Notes: generated by a model not told the origin, from the sequence alone. A stretch of 64,000 nucleotides of DNA from Streptomyces pyxinicus (GCF_024753135.1 NZ_JANUGP010000006.1:186001-250000), one strand, 5' to 3'; counted from the first letter of the stretch, positions 48,801-56,410 are shown. Numbers and translations are program-made.

Positions 48801-49881
48801 GTTCGCGGTAGCCGAGGCACTGCTCGTAGAAGTCGGCGCGGATGCCGAGGACGACCAGTGCGGGGGCGCCGGCGGTGCTGCCGGGGGGCGGGGTGCAGGC
48901 GGCGGCCAGGAGCTGTATGAAGGTGCGGCGGTCGGCCTCGTCGGCGCAGAGGGTGAACGCCTCCTCGAACTGGTCCACGATCACGACCGGCCGCTCGCCG
49001 GGGGCGCCGTCACGCCGGGCACACGCGGCGACGGCCTCCCGCACGGCCCGGGCGAGCCCGAGGGCGTCCGAGCCGGGCGCCGCGGGGTTCCCGGTGGCCT
49101 CCCGCTCGGCCCGGCGCGCGTCGGCGACGACGGGGGCGAGATCCGGTATGCGGCGGACCAGTTCCCCCAGGGGATCGGCGCCGGGGACCAGTTGGAGGAC
49201 GGGGAGCTGCTCGGCGGGGGAGTCGGAGGGGTCGGCGGTGAACGCCGTCATGCCGGTCGCGGGGCCGGCGAGCGCGCCGTCCCGCAGGGCGGGCACCAGA
49301 CCCGCGTTCAGGAGGGAGGATTTGCCGGCCCCGGAGGCGCCCACCAGCATCACCAGGCCGCCGGTCCGCCCGGCGCCCCGCAACTGGTCGACGAGGGCGT
49401 TCGTGCTGCGCTCCCGGCCGAAGAACCAGCGCGCGTCCTCCCGCCGGTACGGAGCGAGTCCCCGGTACGGGCACACGCCCCCGGTGACGGGCGGGGCCTG
49501 GTCCGGCGGCTCCTTCTCCTCCTGCTCGGGCGGGTCCGGCCGGTCGCCCACCGGTCCGGACAGCGCGCGCTCCCACAGCCGTTGCCAGTGACCGAGGTCG
49601 TACAGTCCGCCGGAGACCGGGGTGGGCCGCAGCCGCCGCGCCTCCGGGATCAGGATGTGCAGCACCGCCGCGAGGGCGGTGAACTGGGCCGGTACGTTCC
49701 GGGCCCGGCGCCAGTCGCTGATCCGCTGCGCGGACACCCGTACCGGCCGGCCGCGCTCGTCGACCCGCTGGAGCCGGACGACCGCCTCGGCGACGCTCTT
49801 GAGGGGCGGGTTGCCGGCCTCCCGGTACAGCAGCGCGAGACGCTCGGCGAAGGCTGTGCGTGCCCCTGAGTCGGAACTCAA
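45805..49881 (-). CDS. HTH-STAND ATPase-WD40 membrane protein (nSTAND1 type, 14 WD repeats)
   Basis: 1358 residues; TTG start with an AGGGG site 9 nt upstream. Order: N-terminal helix-turn-helix-like domain (~10-75, SAQRISDWRRARNVPAQF); Glu/Pro linker; STAND NTPase starting CPYRGLAPYRREDARWFFGRE, with Walker A GASGAGKSS (181-189) and Walker B VVIVDQFEEAF (~299-309); helical arm; one membrane helix (~620-643); then 14 WD40 repeats (~701-1325), enough for two seven-blade propellers; short Cys-containing tail. Repeats 7-10 are more divergent. STAND proteins act as ligand-triggered switches in signalling, antiphage defence or development. The trigger and output are unknown. No effector enzyme domain is visible. 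Confidence 0.88.
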   Translation of the reverse strand: MSSDSGARTAFAERLALLYREAGNPPLKSVAEAVVRLQRVDERGRPVRVSAQRISDWRRARNVPAQFTALAAVLHILIPEARRLRPTPVSGGLYDLGHWQRLWERALSGPVGDRPDPPEQEEKEPPDQAPPVTGGVCPYRGLAPYRREDARWFFGRERSTNALVDQLRGAGRTGGLVMLVGASGAGKSSLLNAGLVPALRDGALAGPATGMTAFTADPSDSPAEQLPVLQLVPGADPLGELVRRIPDLAPVVADARRAEREATGNPAAPGSDALGLARAVREAVAACARRDGAPGERPVVIVDQFEEAFTLCADEADRRTFIQLLAAACTPPPGSTAGAPALVVLGIRADFYEQCLGYRELADALQHRHMVLGPLTSAELRDAVTGPAKAVGLELEPGLAELIVREVSADGPRGAHDAGVLPLLSHALLATWQRRKAGRLTLAGYRAAGGIQGAVAATAERAWSGLDPAARTAARLLLLRLVRLGEDTQATRRRGTRRQLADESSDPDKTEESLEALVRARLVTLDADTVEITHEALLHAWPRLRHWIDDNRNDHLLRQRLEEDGRAWEDSDRDTSLLYRGSRLEQARTWARSAGDTFLTRSAVEFLAASVRLRKRTVWISRAAVATLVVLALVAGGSAVIAWQQRDDAVFAQVLAEADRVERTDPSLAAQLDLVAHRLRPGDEGTYSRLISIVNAPLATPLSGHTGAVYLTTFSPDGKTLATASYDRTVRLWNVADPSRPKALGKPLTGHTSWVSSAVFSPDGHTLASAGDDGTVRLWDVTDRAHPVPLGKPLTGHTGTIYLVAFSPDGRTLASAGEDHTVRLWNVADPHRAKALKVLRGHTAAVRSVAFAPDGRTLAAGGDDGTIRLWHTADPDRPEPVRAVLRGHTDLVHSVAFSPDGRTLASGSADDTVRMWDVADPDRPAALGAPLTGHTGPVWSVAFSPDGGRLAAASADSTASLWNVTDPAAPSQVGEPLAGSSGEMYALGFSPDGRTLATGSGDSKVRLWSVPTSDMVGRSGAFRPDGRVLATAARDGRLRLWNVTRPGRPVPLGKPFMRADGDQRSLLFSPDGHTLAVLTGVRAVYLWDVSDPAHPVPAGPPLTLRTRFMGPDALAYSPDGHTLATAYDDRTIRLWDVSDPARPAPLGKPLTGHRGYVNTLTFSPDGRTLASGSADSTIRLWKVTDPARPTPLGAPLDRHSGPVNALAYSPDGHTLASGSDDDTVQLWNVTDPAAAATLGKALTGHTEAVTSLTFSADGHTLASGGSDNTVRLWNVTDPGAATAIGQSMSPNAKTGNFLTFSPNSHVLGVSSGADTVRLWRLDSDAAIQHICQVTRGVLTPQKWHEYLPRLSYDPPCTP

Positions 49882-50445
49882 GGTCCCACCCCTTTACTTC
49901 CCCCCGCATCTGGACGTCCGGACCGGAAAACTCACCTTATACGGCTGACCTGCGGAGAACGCCCTGTCCGGAGACCGGAACCTCCTCGCCGGGGGCGACA
50001 GATGGCAGGATCCGAACCGGGTAGCGGACTCGTCACGCACCGTCCGGACAGGCCACCGGCACAGTGCTCGGAGAGACGGCCCACGGCAGCGAACGTTCTC
50101 GGTCAACTTCTGCCGCGACCACGCGAGCGGATCCGGCCGGGGCGGAGAGCGGTGATCACGTACACGCCCGAGCCGGCGAGCGTCTCGTCCGGCTCCCTAC
50201 TTCGACCCGTGCCGGCGCGCCGACAGGGTGCGGGTCGAACATCCCCTGTGCCGTTCGGTACCGGTCCCCACGAGGGGAGGGACCGGTGCCGGGCGGACAG
50301 GGGCTCTGCGTCCGTGCCCCGTCGGCGGCGCGTCCTCCGCCTCCCGCCGGTTCAGCGGCCGCCCCGGCGGGCAGTGACGTCCTGGAGGTCACCGAGTCGA
50401 CCCGGCCGGACGGTCATGGCGGGGTCGCTGACGGCTGGAGGACGC
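49882..50445. other. 564-bp intergenic region, no gene recognised
   Basis: Divergent gap between the WD40/STAND gene and the ferredoxin gene. Several open frames cross it, but none has a credible start or coding bias. The -10/-35 elements could not be fixed on either strand. Confidence 0.5.
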
Positions 50446-50634
50446 ATGAAGGTCTCTGTCGACCGCAGCCTGTGCTACGGCTCCGCCGAGTGCGCGTACC
50501 GGGTGCCGGCGGTGTTCGCCTTCGAGGACGGCTACGGCGTCGTACGGCCCGGACAGGAAGGGGCCGGGGAGGATCCGGAGGTGGCGGAGGCGGCGGAGAA
50601 GTGTCCTTCGCAGGCGATCGTGTTCGCGGAGTAG
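50446..50634 (+). CDS. small ferredoxin, probably [3Fe-4S]
   Basis: 62 residues from an ATG with GGAGG. The Cys pattern is LCYGSAEC (CxxxxxC) followed by a distant KCP, the P450-type ferredoxin pattern with three cysteine ligands. The sequence is acidic, as usual for an electron carrier. Such ferredoxins normally sit beside a cytochrome P450 or oxidoreductase; none is present in this window. Partner unknown. Confidence 0.85.
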   Translation: MKVSVDRSLCYGSAECAYRVPAVFAFEDGYGVVRPGQEGAGEDPEVAEAAEKCPSQAIVFAE

Positions 50635-50680
50635 GGCGCTGACGGGGGCGGAGCGCTGACGGGGCGGAGCGCTCGTGCCG

Positions 50681-50722
50681 GTGGGACGGCACCCGGACAA
50701 CGGGTGGGACGGCACCCGGACA
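50681..50722. repeat. two 19-bp direct repeats, period 23
   Basis: GTGGGACGGCACCCGGACA occurs at 50681-50699 and again at 50704-50722. A shorter CGGAGCGCT repeat lies just upstream. All are between the ferredoxin and glycosyltransferase genes. Confidence 0.6.
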
Positions 50723-50737
50723 CCCGGGTGAGGCCGG

Positions 50738-51511
50738 TCAGGAGCCGGCCGGGTAGGTCCAGCCGAACTCCGCCAGTGCCCGGGCCCGCGCCTCGGCGAC
50801 GGCTGTGCGGGCCTCGCGTTCGGCGGGGTCGGTGTGGGCCGCCTGGCCGGTGACCTGCCCCTCCCACTTGCGGTACAGCAGGCCGACGTCCGCCGAGAAC
50901 CAGCCCCGGCTCACCGCGTTCAGCGCCAGCAGCAGCCCGGTGTCCTCGGAGGCCGGCAACGCCATCCAGCCGCCGAGGGCGGTCAGCAGGTCCCGCCGTA
51001 CGCACAGGGTCGCGGGGTGCACCGGCGCCCGGAAGTCGTGGCGCTTCCAGTGGTCGAGCACGGCGCCGCGCTCCAGCGGGCCCTCCCGCGGGTCGCCGGG
51101 GAAGCCGGCCGTGGAGCCGTCGGGCAGCAGGTCGAGGGCGCGGGAGGTGGCCCAGCCCAGGGCGGGGTCGGCCTCCAGGGCGGCCAGGTCGCGGGCCAGC
51201 GCGCCGGGGGTGAGCCGGTCGTCGGCGTCGAGAACCTTCACGTACGCGCCCCTGGCGTGCGCCAGTGCGATGGTGCGGGCGACACCGGGGCCGCCGGGCC
51301 GGCCCTGACGGAAGGTCACGCGCGGGTCGTCCGGGACGTACGGGCGGACCTCGTCACTCTCGCCGTCCTGCTGGATCAGCCACTCCCAGGTCCAGCCCGG
51401 GGGCAGCCGCTGGGCGTCCAGGGAGGCGTGGGCCTCCGGCAGGAACCGGGCGGACGGGCCGTGGACCGCGGTGACTACGGTGACGCGCCGGTGCACGGCA
51501 GCGCTCACCAC
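50738..51511 (-). CDS. family 2 glycosyltransferase
   Basis: 257 residues. RVTVVTAVHGPSARFLPEAHASLDAQ is the GT-A N-terminus, ending near WLIQQDGESD. The nucleotide-sugar metal motif is KVLDADDRLTPGAL. A C-terminal acceptor-binding part follows, with no membrane helix. Two tandem GTG codons (51511 and 51508) are possible starts after AGAGGG. Sugar and acceptor are unknown; no neighbouring polysaccharide genes. Confidence 0.85.
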   Translation of the reverse strand: MVSAAVHRRVTVVTAVHGPSARFLPEAHASLDAQRLPPGWTWEWLIQQDGESDEVRPYVPDDPRVTFRQGRPGGPGVARTIALAHARGAYVKVLDADDRLTPGALARDLAALEADPALGWATSRALDLLPDGSTAGFPGDPREGPLERGAVLDHWKRHDFRAPVHPATLCVRRDLLTALGGWMALPASEDTGLLLALNAVSRGWFSADVGLLYRKWEGQVTGQAAHTDPAEREARTAVAEARARALAEFGWTYPAGS

Positions 51512-51582
51512 CTTTCCCTCTTCACGCTTCGCCTCGTGGTGTCGTGCCTCATCCTCGTACGGCGCGTACGGGTAACGCGCGA

Positions 51583-51610
51583 GACCCCCGGCCGATCCCG
51601 GCCGGGGGTC
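51583..51610. terminator. hairpin terminator
   Basis: 11-bp perfect stem (51583-51593 with 51600-51610), 6-nt loop, TTCTT on the plus side. It lies beyond the stop of the small secreted protein gene and before the glycosyltransferase start. Confidence 0.7.
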
Positions 51611-51691
51611 TTCTTCCGTGTCGACTGACGCGTACGCAAGTCGCCTGGTGTCGAGACGGCTGCGGTGCTGGTGAGCGGCTGAGCGAGCCGC

Positions 51692-52078
51692 TCAGCAGTC
51701 GAGGGCTGCTGGACTGCGGCGTTGGGCCGGGACCTCGGCGGCCTCGGCGCCGTCGGTGTGTTCCCTGCCGTTCTCGGTCTGCGTCTCGTCGAGGGGCCGG
51801 TGCCGGCAGCTCGGGGACTTTCCGTGGGCCTCGGCCCGGATGCGCTGCTTCATCGTGGGGGGCAGTGCCCTGCTGTGGGCCCAGGCCCAGTGGAACGCCG
51901 TCGGGATCGTCGGGGCCGGGCGGTGGGCCTTGTCACCGTCGGTGCGCGGGCTCTCGGTCCGCGGGGCGGCGGGCGCGGCCGTCGCGGAGGTCGCGGTGAC
52001 GAGTCCGAGCGCCGTGCACAGCGCGAGGAAGGCGGTGACGATGGCGGTCCACAGCTGCATGACCTTGTTCTTGGCCAT
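51692..52078 (-). CDS. small secreted protein, unknown (DUF6344-like)
   Basis: 128 residues from an ATG with GAGGGG. MAKNKVMQLWTAIVTAFLALCTALGLVTATSATAAPA is a signal peptide with an Ala-x-Ala end near residue 35. The rest is polar: FHWAWAHSRALPPTMKQRIRAEAHGKSPSC is the only ordered-looking stretch, then a low-complexity tail ending in Cys. It resembles small Streptomyces proteins labelled DUF6344, but that label is from memory of the N-terminus and is tentative. Function unknown. Confidence 0.65.
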   Translation of the reverse strand: MAKNKVMQLWTAIVTAFLALCTALGLVTATSATAAPAAPRTESPRTDGDKAHRPAPTIPTAFHWAWAHSRALPPTMKQRIRAEAHGKSPSCRHRPLDETQTENGREHTDGAEAAEVPAQRRSPAALDC

Positions 52079-52428
52079 GACCCCTCACTTTCGGGTTGGG
52101 CGATTTGCGTACTTTGCTCATGATGTGTATGCGCACCGCGAAGTGGTGGACCGACGCCCGTGGCGCGGCGATGTTCAGATGAACACCACCCGTATGGCCG
52201 CACCGGGGTCGGAAAGCCGTCCAAACCTCGCAAGAGGGGGGCGAAGAGGGAGCAAAGTAACGGTGGGTGGAGGTGTGATCACCCTCCGATCGGAACGGCG
52301 TCCGACCTGGCCCAACGCGTTGACAGGGCCGGGAGTTGGGCGCCCCGGCAGGTCACCGATCGATATCGGCCGGTGTGTATAGTCGGGCGCCAGAGGTCCC
52401 CTACGTCAAGGAAAGACGAGGTCGCGCG
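52079..52428. other. 350-bp divergent gap, no gene recognised
   Basis: It separates the secreted-protein gene and the DLW-39 gene. AT content is higher near 52090-52130 (TTTGCGTACTTTGCTCATG), probably the promoter side of the minus-strand gene. A long purine-rich run lies around 52225-52280. No paired promoter elements could be fixed. Confidence 0.45.
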
Positions 52429-52557
52429 GTGAAGAAGCTGCTCCTGGTCGCACTGGCCGCCATCGGCGGGCTCCTCGTGTACCGCCAGATTCAGGCGGAT
52501 CGCGCCGAGCAGGACCTGTGGACGGAGGCGACCGACTCCGTGCCCACGGGTTCCTGA
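52429..52557 (+). CDS. DLW-39 family small membrane protein
   Basis: 42 residues from a GTG with GAGG 8 nt upstream. MKKLLLVALAAIGGLLVYRQ is a membrane helix, and the tail contains AEQDLWTEATD with the DLW triplet that names the family. Actinobacteria keep this gene near gyrA and tRNA-Ile. Function unknown. A strong hairpin follows. Confidence 0.85.
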   Translation: MKKLLLVALAAIGGLLVYRQIQADRAEQDLWTEATDSVPTGS

Positions 52558-52582
52558 GTCCCGACACCCCATTTCTGCACAG

Positions 52583-52609
52583 ACCCCGGCCGCCCCTCGC
52601 GGCCGGGGT
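52583..52609 (+). terminator. terminator after the DLW-39 gene
   Basis: Perfect 11-bp stem (52583-52593 with 52599-52609), 5-nt loop, then TTT close by. Confidence 0.82.
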
Positions 52610-52770
52610 TTCGCGTTGTCCGGAGCAACGGGTGGGGCCGGGCCTGTCGTGTTGCGGGCTCGCGAGAACCGAGGTAGCCGTACCGAGCGGGTCGCGGGTG
52701 GCGGGTCGTCGTGGAGCGATTCGGACGGCCGTACGCGTTGCCCGGATGACGCGGGGGCGCTCGGGGCAGG

Positions 52771-54177
52771 ATGGGCCACGGCCCGGACGGCCGACGGGTA
52801 CGGGGCGACAGGGGGTGGCGCGTGCGAGGGCGTACGGCGGGGTGGCGCGTGCGAAGGCGTACGGCAGGGTGGCGCGGTCAGCGGTACGTGCCCCTGCGGG
52901 TGGGTGCCGTCCTGCTCGCCCTGTGCGGGGTCCTCGCGACGGGTGGCGTGGCCGGTGCCGCAGGGCCTGACGGATACGGCTTCGCGCCCGGCGCCCGTAC
53001 GGTCACCGGGGCCACTAACCCCGGCGGGGCGCAGCGGTTGGACGCCGGTCGCGTCTACCGCGGCGAGCTGCCGAGGAACGGCAGGCTCTACTACCGGCTG
53101 CACCTCGCCGCCGAGGACACGGCGTACGTCCCCGTCACCGCCGTACCGCCCGCGGACACGGCCGTCTCCGCCACCGACGGCATCCGCGTCTCCCTCCGGG
53201 ACGCCGACGGCACGCCGTGCTCCTACGCCTCCGCCCGTTTCGGCGCCGGGCTCAGCCCGCGCCCGGTCACGGCCCTGGGCCGGCGCGAGGCCGGCCGGGC
53301 GCTGTGCCAGGGGAAGGGGACGTACTACCTGTTCGTGGAGCGCCTGGACGCCGAGGGCTCCGGTTCCGGCGCGGCGGGCTCCGCGCGGCCCTGGGGTCTG
53401 GAGATCGCGCCGGCCACCGAACCGGCTCGTGTCGCCGCGGGGCCCACGAGCGCGCCGGGCGGCTGGGACTCGGCCACCCCGCGACCGCTCACCGGCGAGG
53501 CCCGCGACCGTACCGGCGGCACCGGGTTCGCCTCGGCCGCAGCAGTCGGCCAGGGGGTCTGGCGCAGCGCGCTCACGCCCGGCGAGACGCGGTTCTACAA
53601 GGTGCCGCTCGACTGGGGCCGCCAACTGCACGCCTCCGCCGACCTGGGTCCCGCCGCGGGCCACGGTTACGTCGGCGGCGCCCTCACTCTCTCCCTCCAC
53701 AACCCGGTACGCGGACCGGTGGACGACGCCGCGCTCGGCTACACCGGCACCCGCAAGACGGTCACCCTGGACCTGGTCCCGCCGGTCGAGTACGCCAACC
53801 GCTACGCCGCGCCGAGCGGGGTCGGCACGGTCCGCTTCGCCGGCGAGTACTACCTGGTCCTGCATCTCAGCGAGCAGCTGACCGGCGTCTTCGGACGGGG
53901 ACCGTTCCCGGTGACCCTGCGGGTACGGGTGGACGGCCGGGCGCACGCGGGGCCGGAGTACGCGGGACGGCCCGTGCCGGCGGGCGTCTTCACGGTCACG
54001 GCCGGAGACCGGACGGCGGCCCTGACCGGGGGCGGCGACGAGGACGGCACGGCGATGCGACTGCTCGGCTTCGGCGGGGTCGGCATGGGCACCGCGCTGC
54101 TGCTGACGCTGGGCGGCTGGACGGTCGTGGCACGGCGGGCTCAGACCCGGGTCAGCGCCCAGAAGCCGACGGCGTAA
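52771..54177 (+). CDS. secreted/membrane-anchored protein, unknown
   Basis: 468 residues if started at the ATG at 52771. The first ~36 residues are Arg/Gly repeats encoded by a 27-bp tandem repeat, so a later GTG (for example 52822, with AGGGGG before it) may be the true start. A signal-like helix (VGAVLLALCGVLATGGVAGAAG) is followed by a large beta-rich exported part with two similar halves (GQVYRGELP-type and GETRFYKVPL-type segments) and a C-terminal helix (GFGGVGMGTALLLTLGGWTVV) with a short basic tail. Its 3' end overlaps the convergent kinase gene by 37 bp. No enzyme motif recognised. Confidence 0.75.
   Translation: MGHGPDGRRVRGDRGWRVRGRTAGWRVRRRTAGWRGQRYVPLRVGAVLLALCGVLATGGVAGAAGPDGYGFAPGARTVTGATNPGGAQRLDAGRVYRGELPRNGRLYYRLHLAAEDTAYVPVTAVPPADTAVSATDGIRVSLRDADGTPCSYASARFGAGLSPRPVTALGRREAGRALCQGKGTYYLFVERLDAEGSGSGAAGSARPWGLEIAPATEPARVAAGPTSAPGGWDSATPRPLTGEARDRTGGTGFASAAAVGQGVWRSALTPGETRFYKVPLDWGRQLHASADLGPAAGHGYVGGALTLSLHNPVRGPVDDAALGYTGTRKTVTLDLVPPVEYANRYAAPSGVGTVRFAGEYYLVLHLSEQLTGVFGRGPFPVTLRVRVDGRAHAGPEYAGRPVPAGVFTVTAGDRTAALTGGGDEDGTAMRLLGFGGVGMGTALLLTLGGWTVVARRAQTRVSAQKPTA
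52812..52876. repeat. 27-bp tandem repeat (2.4 copies)
   Basis: Units 52812-52838 and 52839-52865 differ at one base; a partial third copy runs to about 52876. If translated it gives the repeated peptide WRVRxRTAG at the N-terminus of the gene above. Confidence 0.7.
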
Positions 54178-55400
54178 CAGGCCAGCGCCAGCAGCAGGAC
54201 CGGGACGGCGACCCGGGCCGGGGGCCCGGGACGGCGCCGGTTCGGGCGCCGCCGGGCCCGGTGGCTCGGCGCCGGAGCCGGCACGCGGGGATCGCGGGCG
54301 GTGTAGGCGGCGGTGGGGGCCGTCGGACCGTTGGCGGCGGACTGCTGCCACGGGGGCGGGGGCGGAGGGGGCGGCGTGCTGTCGAACGGTGCCTGGGGTG
54401 GCGGGAGTCGGAAGCTGCCGGTGTCCGAGGGGGTGGAGCCGGTGTCCGAGGGGGAGGAGCCCGTGTCCGTGTCGGCCGGGGCCGCTGCCAGGGCGGTGAA
54501 GTCTGCCCCCGGGGACTTCCGTTCCGGCCCGTCGGGACCGAATCCCGGTGGCAGCGGGCCCAGTTGGTCGAAGATCTCGATCAACTCGTCGTCGGGGCCG
54601 GGCTCCGGCAGCAGTCGCACGGCGGCGGCCAGCTCCTTGCGTGCCCCCGTGGCGGTGCGGAAGCGGGCCGCCGGATCGGGTTGCAGCAGCGTGGCGACGA
54701 CCTGCCACAGCGGCTCCGGGATGTTCTTGGGGGCTCCCGGCGTGCCGTGTTCCAGGAAGTACCGCACGAGCTCCTTGGCGTCCGGCTTCGCCCCTTCGAG
54801 GAGGTACAGGGCGACCAGGCCTACGGCGAACAGGTCGGCGGCGAAGTCGGGCTCGGCGCCTTGCAGTTGCTCGGGGGCCAGGTACCCGGGCGTGCCCACC
54901 ACGAGGTCGGTCTCGGTCAGCCGGGGTTCGCCGAGCCGCATGGCGATGCCGAAGTCGGACAGCCGTAGCCGGGGCCGGCCGGTGCCGGTCGCCTCCAGCA
55001 GGAGGTTGGCGGGCTTGACGTCCCGGTGCACGACCCCCTCCGCGTGGACGGCGGCGAGCCCGGAGAGCAACTGGTCGAGCAGGACGCACACATAGCCGGC
55101 GGGCAGCGCGCCGTAGTCGTTGACGAGGTGGACGAGGGAGCCGCCGCCGACCAGGTCCATGGTGAACAGGACCTGGTCGTCGTCGGCCAGCCAACTGGCC
55201 GGAGCCAGGACGTGCGGGTGGTCGATCCGCAGCGCCTGCTCCCGGACGAAACGCAGCAGGGAGTGGGCGTCGCGTTGCTGGAGGACCTTGGCGGCGACAT
55301 AGCGGCGCCGGCGGTGGTCCCAGGCGCGCCAGACGGCGCCCACGCCACCGCGTCCGATCGGGTCGGCCAGCTCGTACCGGCCGGCGAAGACCTCACCCAT
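54141..55400 (-). CDS. Hanks-type serine/threonine protein kinase with C-terminal membrane anchor
   Basis: 419 residues from the ATG at 55400; the frame is open to a GTG at 55430. All catalytic motifs are intact: GRGGVGAVW loop (16-24), Lys38, HRDVKPAN (Asp127), DFG (149-151) and APE (175-177). After the kinase (~1-265) comes a Pro/Ser/Thr-rich linker with DTGSTPSDTGS and a run of prolines, then a single helix at the extreme C-terminus with almost no external part, so it lacks a sensor domain. Its 3' end overlaps the convergent membrane protein gene. Substrates are unknown. Confidence 0.93.
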   Translation of the reverse strand: MGEVFAGRYELADPIGRGGVGAVWRAWDHRRRRYVAAKVLQQRDAHSLLRFVREQALRIDHPHVLAPASWLADDDQVLFTMDLVGGGSLVHLVNDYGALPAGYVCVLLDQLLSGLAAVHAEGVVHRDVKPANLLLEATGTGRPRLRLSDFGIAMRLGEPRLTETDLVVGTPGYLAPEQLQGAEPDFAADLFAVGLVALYLLEGAKPDAKELVRYFLEHGTPGAPKNIPEPLWQVVATLLQPDPAARFRTATGARKELAAAVRLLPEPGPDDELIEIFDQLGPLPPGFGPDGPERKSPGADFTALAAAPADTDTGSSPSDTGSTPSDTGSFRLPPPQAPFDSTPPPPPPPPWQQSAANGPTAPTAAYTARDPRVPAPAPSHRARRRPNRRRPGPPARVAVPVLLLALACYAVGFWALTRV

Positions 55401-55509
55401 GGCAGTCCGCCGCTCCTCCCCTGGTCCCACGTTCCGCCTGCGCCCCGGCTGCCACCGGAGCCCCCCGGGTCCGGCGCCGGCCCCCCTTCCGAGCGCCGGG
55501 CCAGGGGTT

Positions 55510-56058
55510 TCAGTTCTGGTGGGACTGGTAGTGCGCGACCGCGTCCGAGGTGCGGCCGGCGCCGTAGACCCGGAGGAACTCGGCCAGCTCGGGGTGGGCC
55601 GGGGCGAGGGAGTCCGCGGCGTCGATGATGTCGCCGGCGGCGGCCACCGAGCGCAGCAGCGACTGGATCTCGCGCACCACCCGCTTGACCGTGGGGGCGC
55701 CGGAACCGCTGGTGGTCTGGGTGGTGTTGTTCAGCACGGAGCCCCCCTGGGACTTCTTGATCTCGTCCATCCGCTCGGTCGCCTCGGCGGCGCTGACGCT
55801 GCCGTCCGCCACCTGTGCCGCCAGCTCCTGCAACAGCTGCACCCGCTGGACCACGGCGGGGTTCCCGATCTTCGCGCGCTGGCCGCTCATCAGCTGCGAG
55901 AGCATCGGAGCGGACAGGCCCAGCACCCCCGCGAGCCGGGCCTGGTTCAGCCCGAGATCATCGATGAGCTTACGGAAGAGCGCCCCCAACGGCTCCCCAT
56001 ACCAGTTCCGCTGCAGCTCCCGCGCTCTGGCGGTGGCTTCCTGCTGTGCGGCGTCCAT
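55510..56058 (-). CDS. XRE-like helix-turn-helix DNA-binding protein
   Basis: 182 residues from an ATG with GGGGAG. The HTH is at ~35-60 (LNQARLAGVLGLSAPMLSQLMSGQR), followed by a helical middle and C-terminal region (KRVVREIQSLLRSVAAAGDIIDAAD) with no ligand motif. An 18-bp perfect palindrome at 56091-56108 lies 33 bp upstream of its start and is probably its own operator. Conserved at this place in Streptomyces. Targets unknown. Confidence 0.85.
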   Translation of the reverse strand: MDAAQQEATARARELQRNWYGEPLGALFRKLIDDLGLNQARLAGVLGLSAPMLSQLMSGQRAKIGNPAVVQRVQLLQELAAQVADGSVSAAEATERMDEIKKSQGGSVLNNTTQTTSGSGAPTVKRVVREIQSLLRSVAAAGDIIDAADSLAPAHPELAEFLRVYGAGRTSDAVAHYQSHQN

Positions 56059-56090
56059 TGCGTCTCCCCATCGCTTCCCCTGAAAACCGC

Positions 56091-56108
56091 GGTTCGCTGC
56101 AGCGAACC
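56091..56108 (-). promoter_or_regulatory. 18-bp perfect palindrome, probable operator of the HTH gene
   Basis: GGTTCGCTGCAGCGAACC. On the minus strand TAAGAT (complement of 56117-56122) lies just upstream and could be the -10, so the palindrome would cover the transcription start. Confidence 0.7.
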
Positions 56109-56242
56109 ACGCCGAGCATCTTACGGAGAGTGGTCATCCACGGGGACCCCCAATCTTTTTGCGGGATACGGGGGGTGACCCGGTACTCTGGTCCCCGACG
56201 CCCACCGGAGGTCATGTCCCTACGGCGGAGCGCACCCTTCCA

Positions 56243-56315
56243 GGGGCCTTAGCTCAGTTGGTAGAGCGCCGTCTTTGCATGGCGGATGTCAGGGGTTCGA
56301 CTCCCCTAGGCTCCA
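56243..56315 (+). tRNA. tRNA-Ala (TGC)
   Basis: 73-nt cloverleaf: GGGGCCT pairs with AGGCTCC (one G-U), anticodon loop TTTGCAT with TGC, T-arm GGGGTTCGACTCCCC. CCA is not encoded. Strong terminator 7 bp downstream. Confidence 0.97.
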
Positions 56316-56321
56316 CACCGG

Positions 56322-56365
56322 GAGAGGCCCCCTGACCTGCGGAGACGCGGGTCAGGGGGCCTCTC
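56322..56365. terminator. terminator after tRNA-Ala
   Basis: Perfect 16-bp stem (56322-56337 with 56350-56365), 12-nt loop. It also lies downstream of the minus-strand TlpA-like gene. Confidence 0.88.
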
Positions 56366-56410
56366 TGCGCGCATCACCGGGAGCGCGGAGGCGCAACGGA
56401 GCCTGGGCCC

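Noticed and set aside
46147..49869. 1240-residue open frame antisense to the WD40/STAND gene
   Set aside because: Low-complexity shadow that follows the repeat period of the WD40 gene on the other strand.
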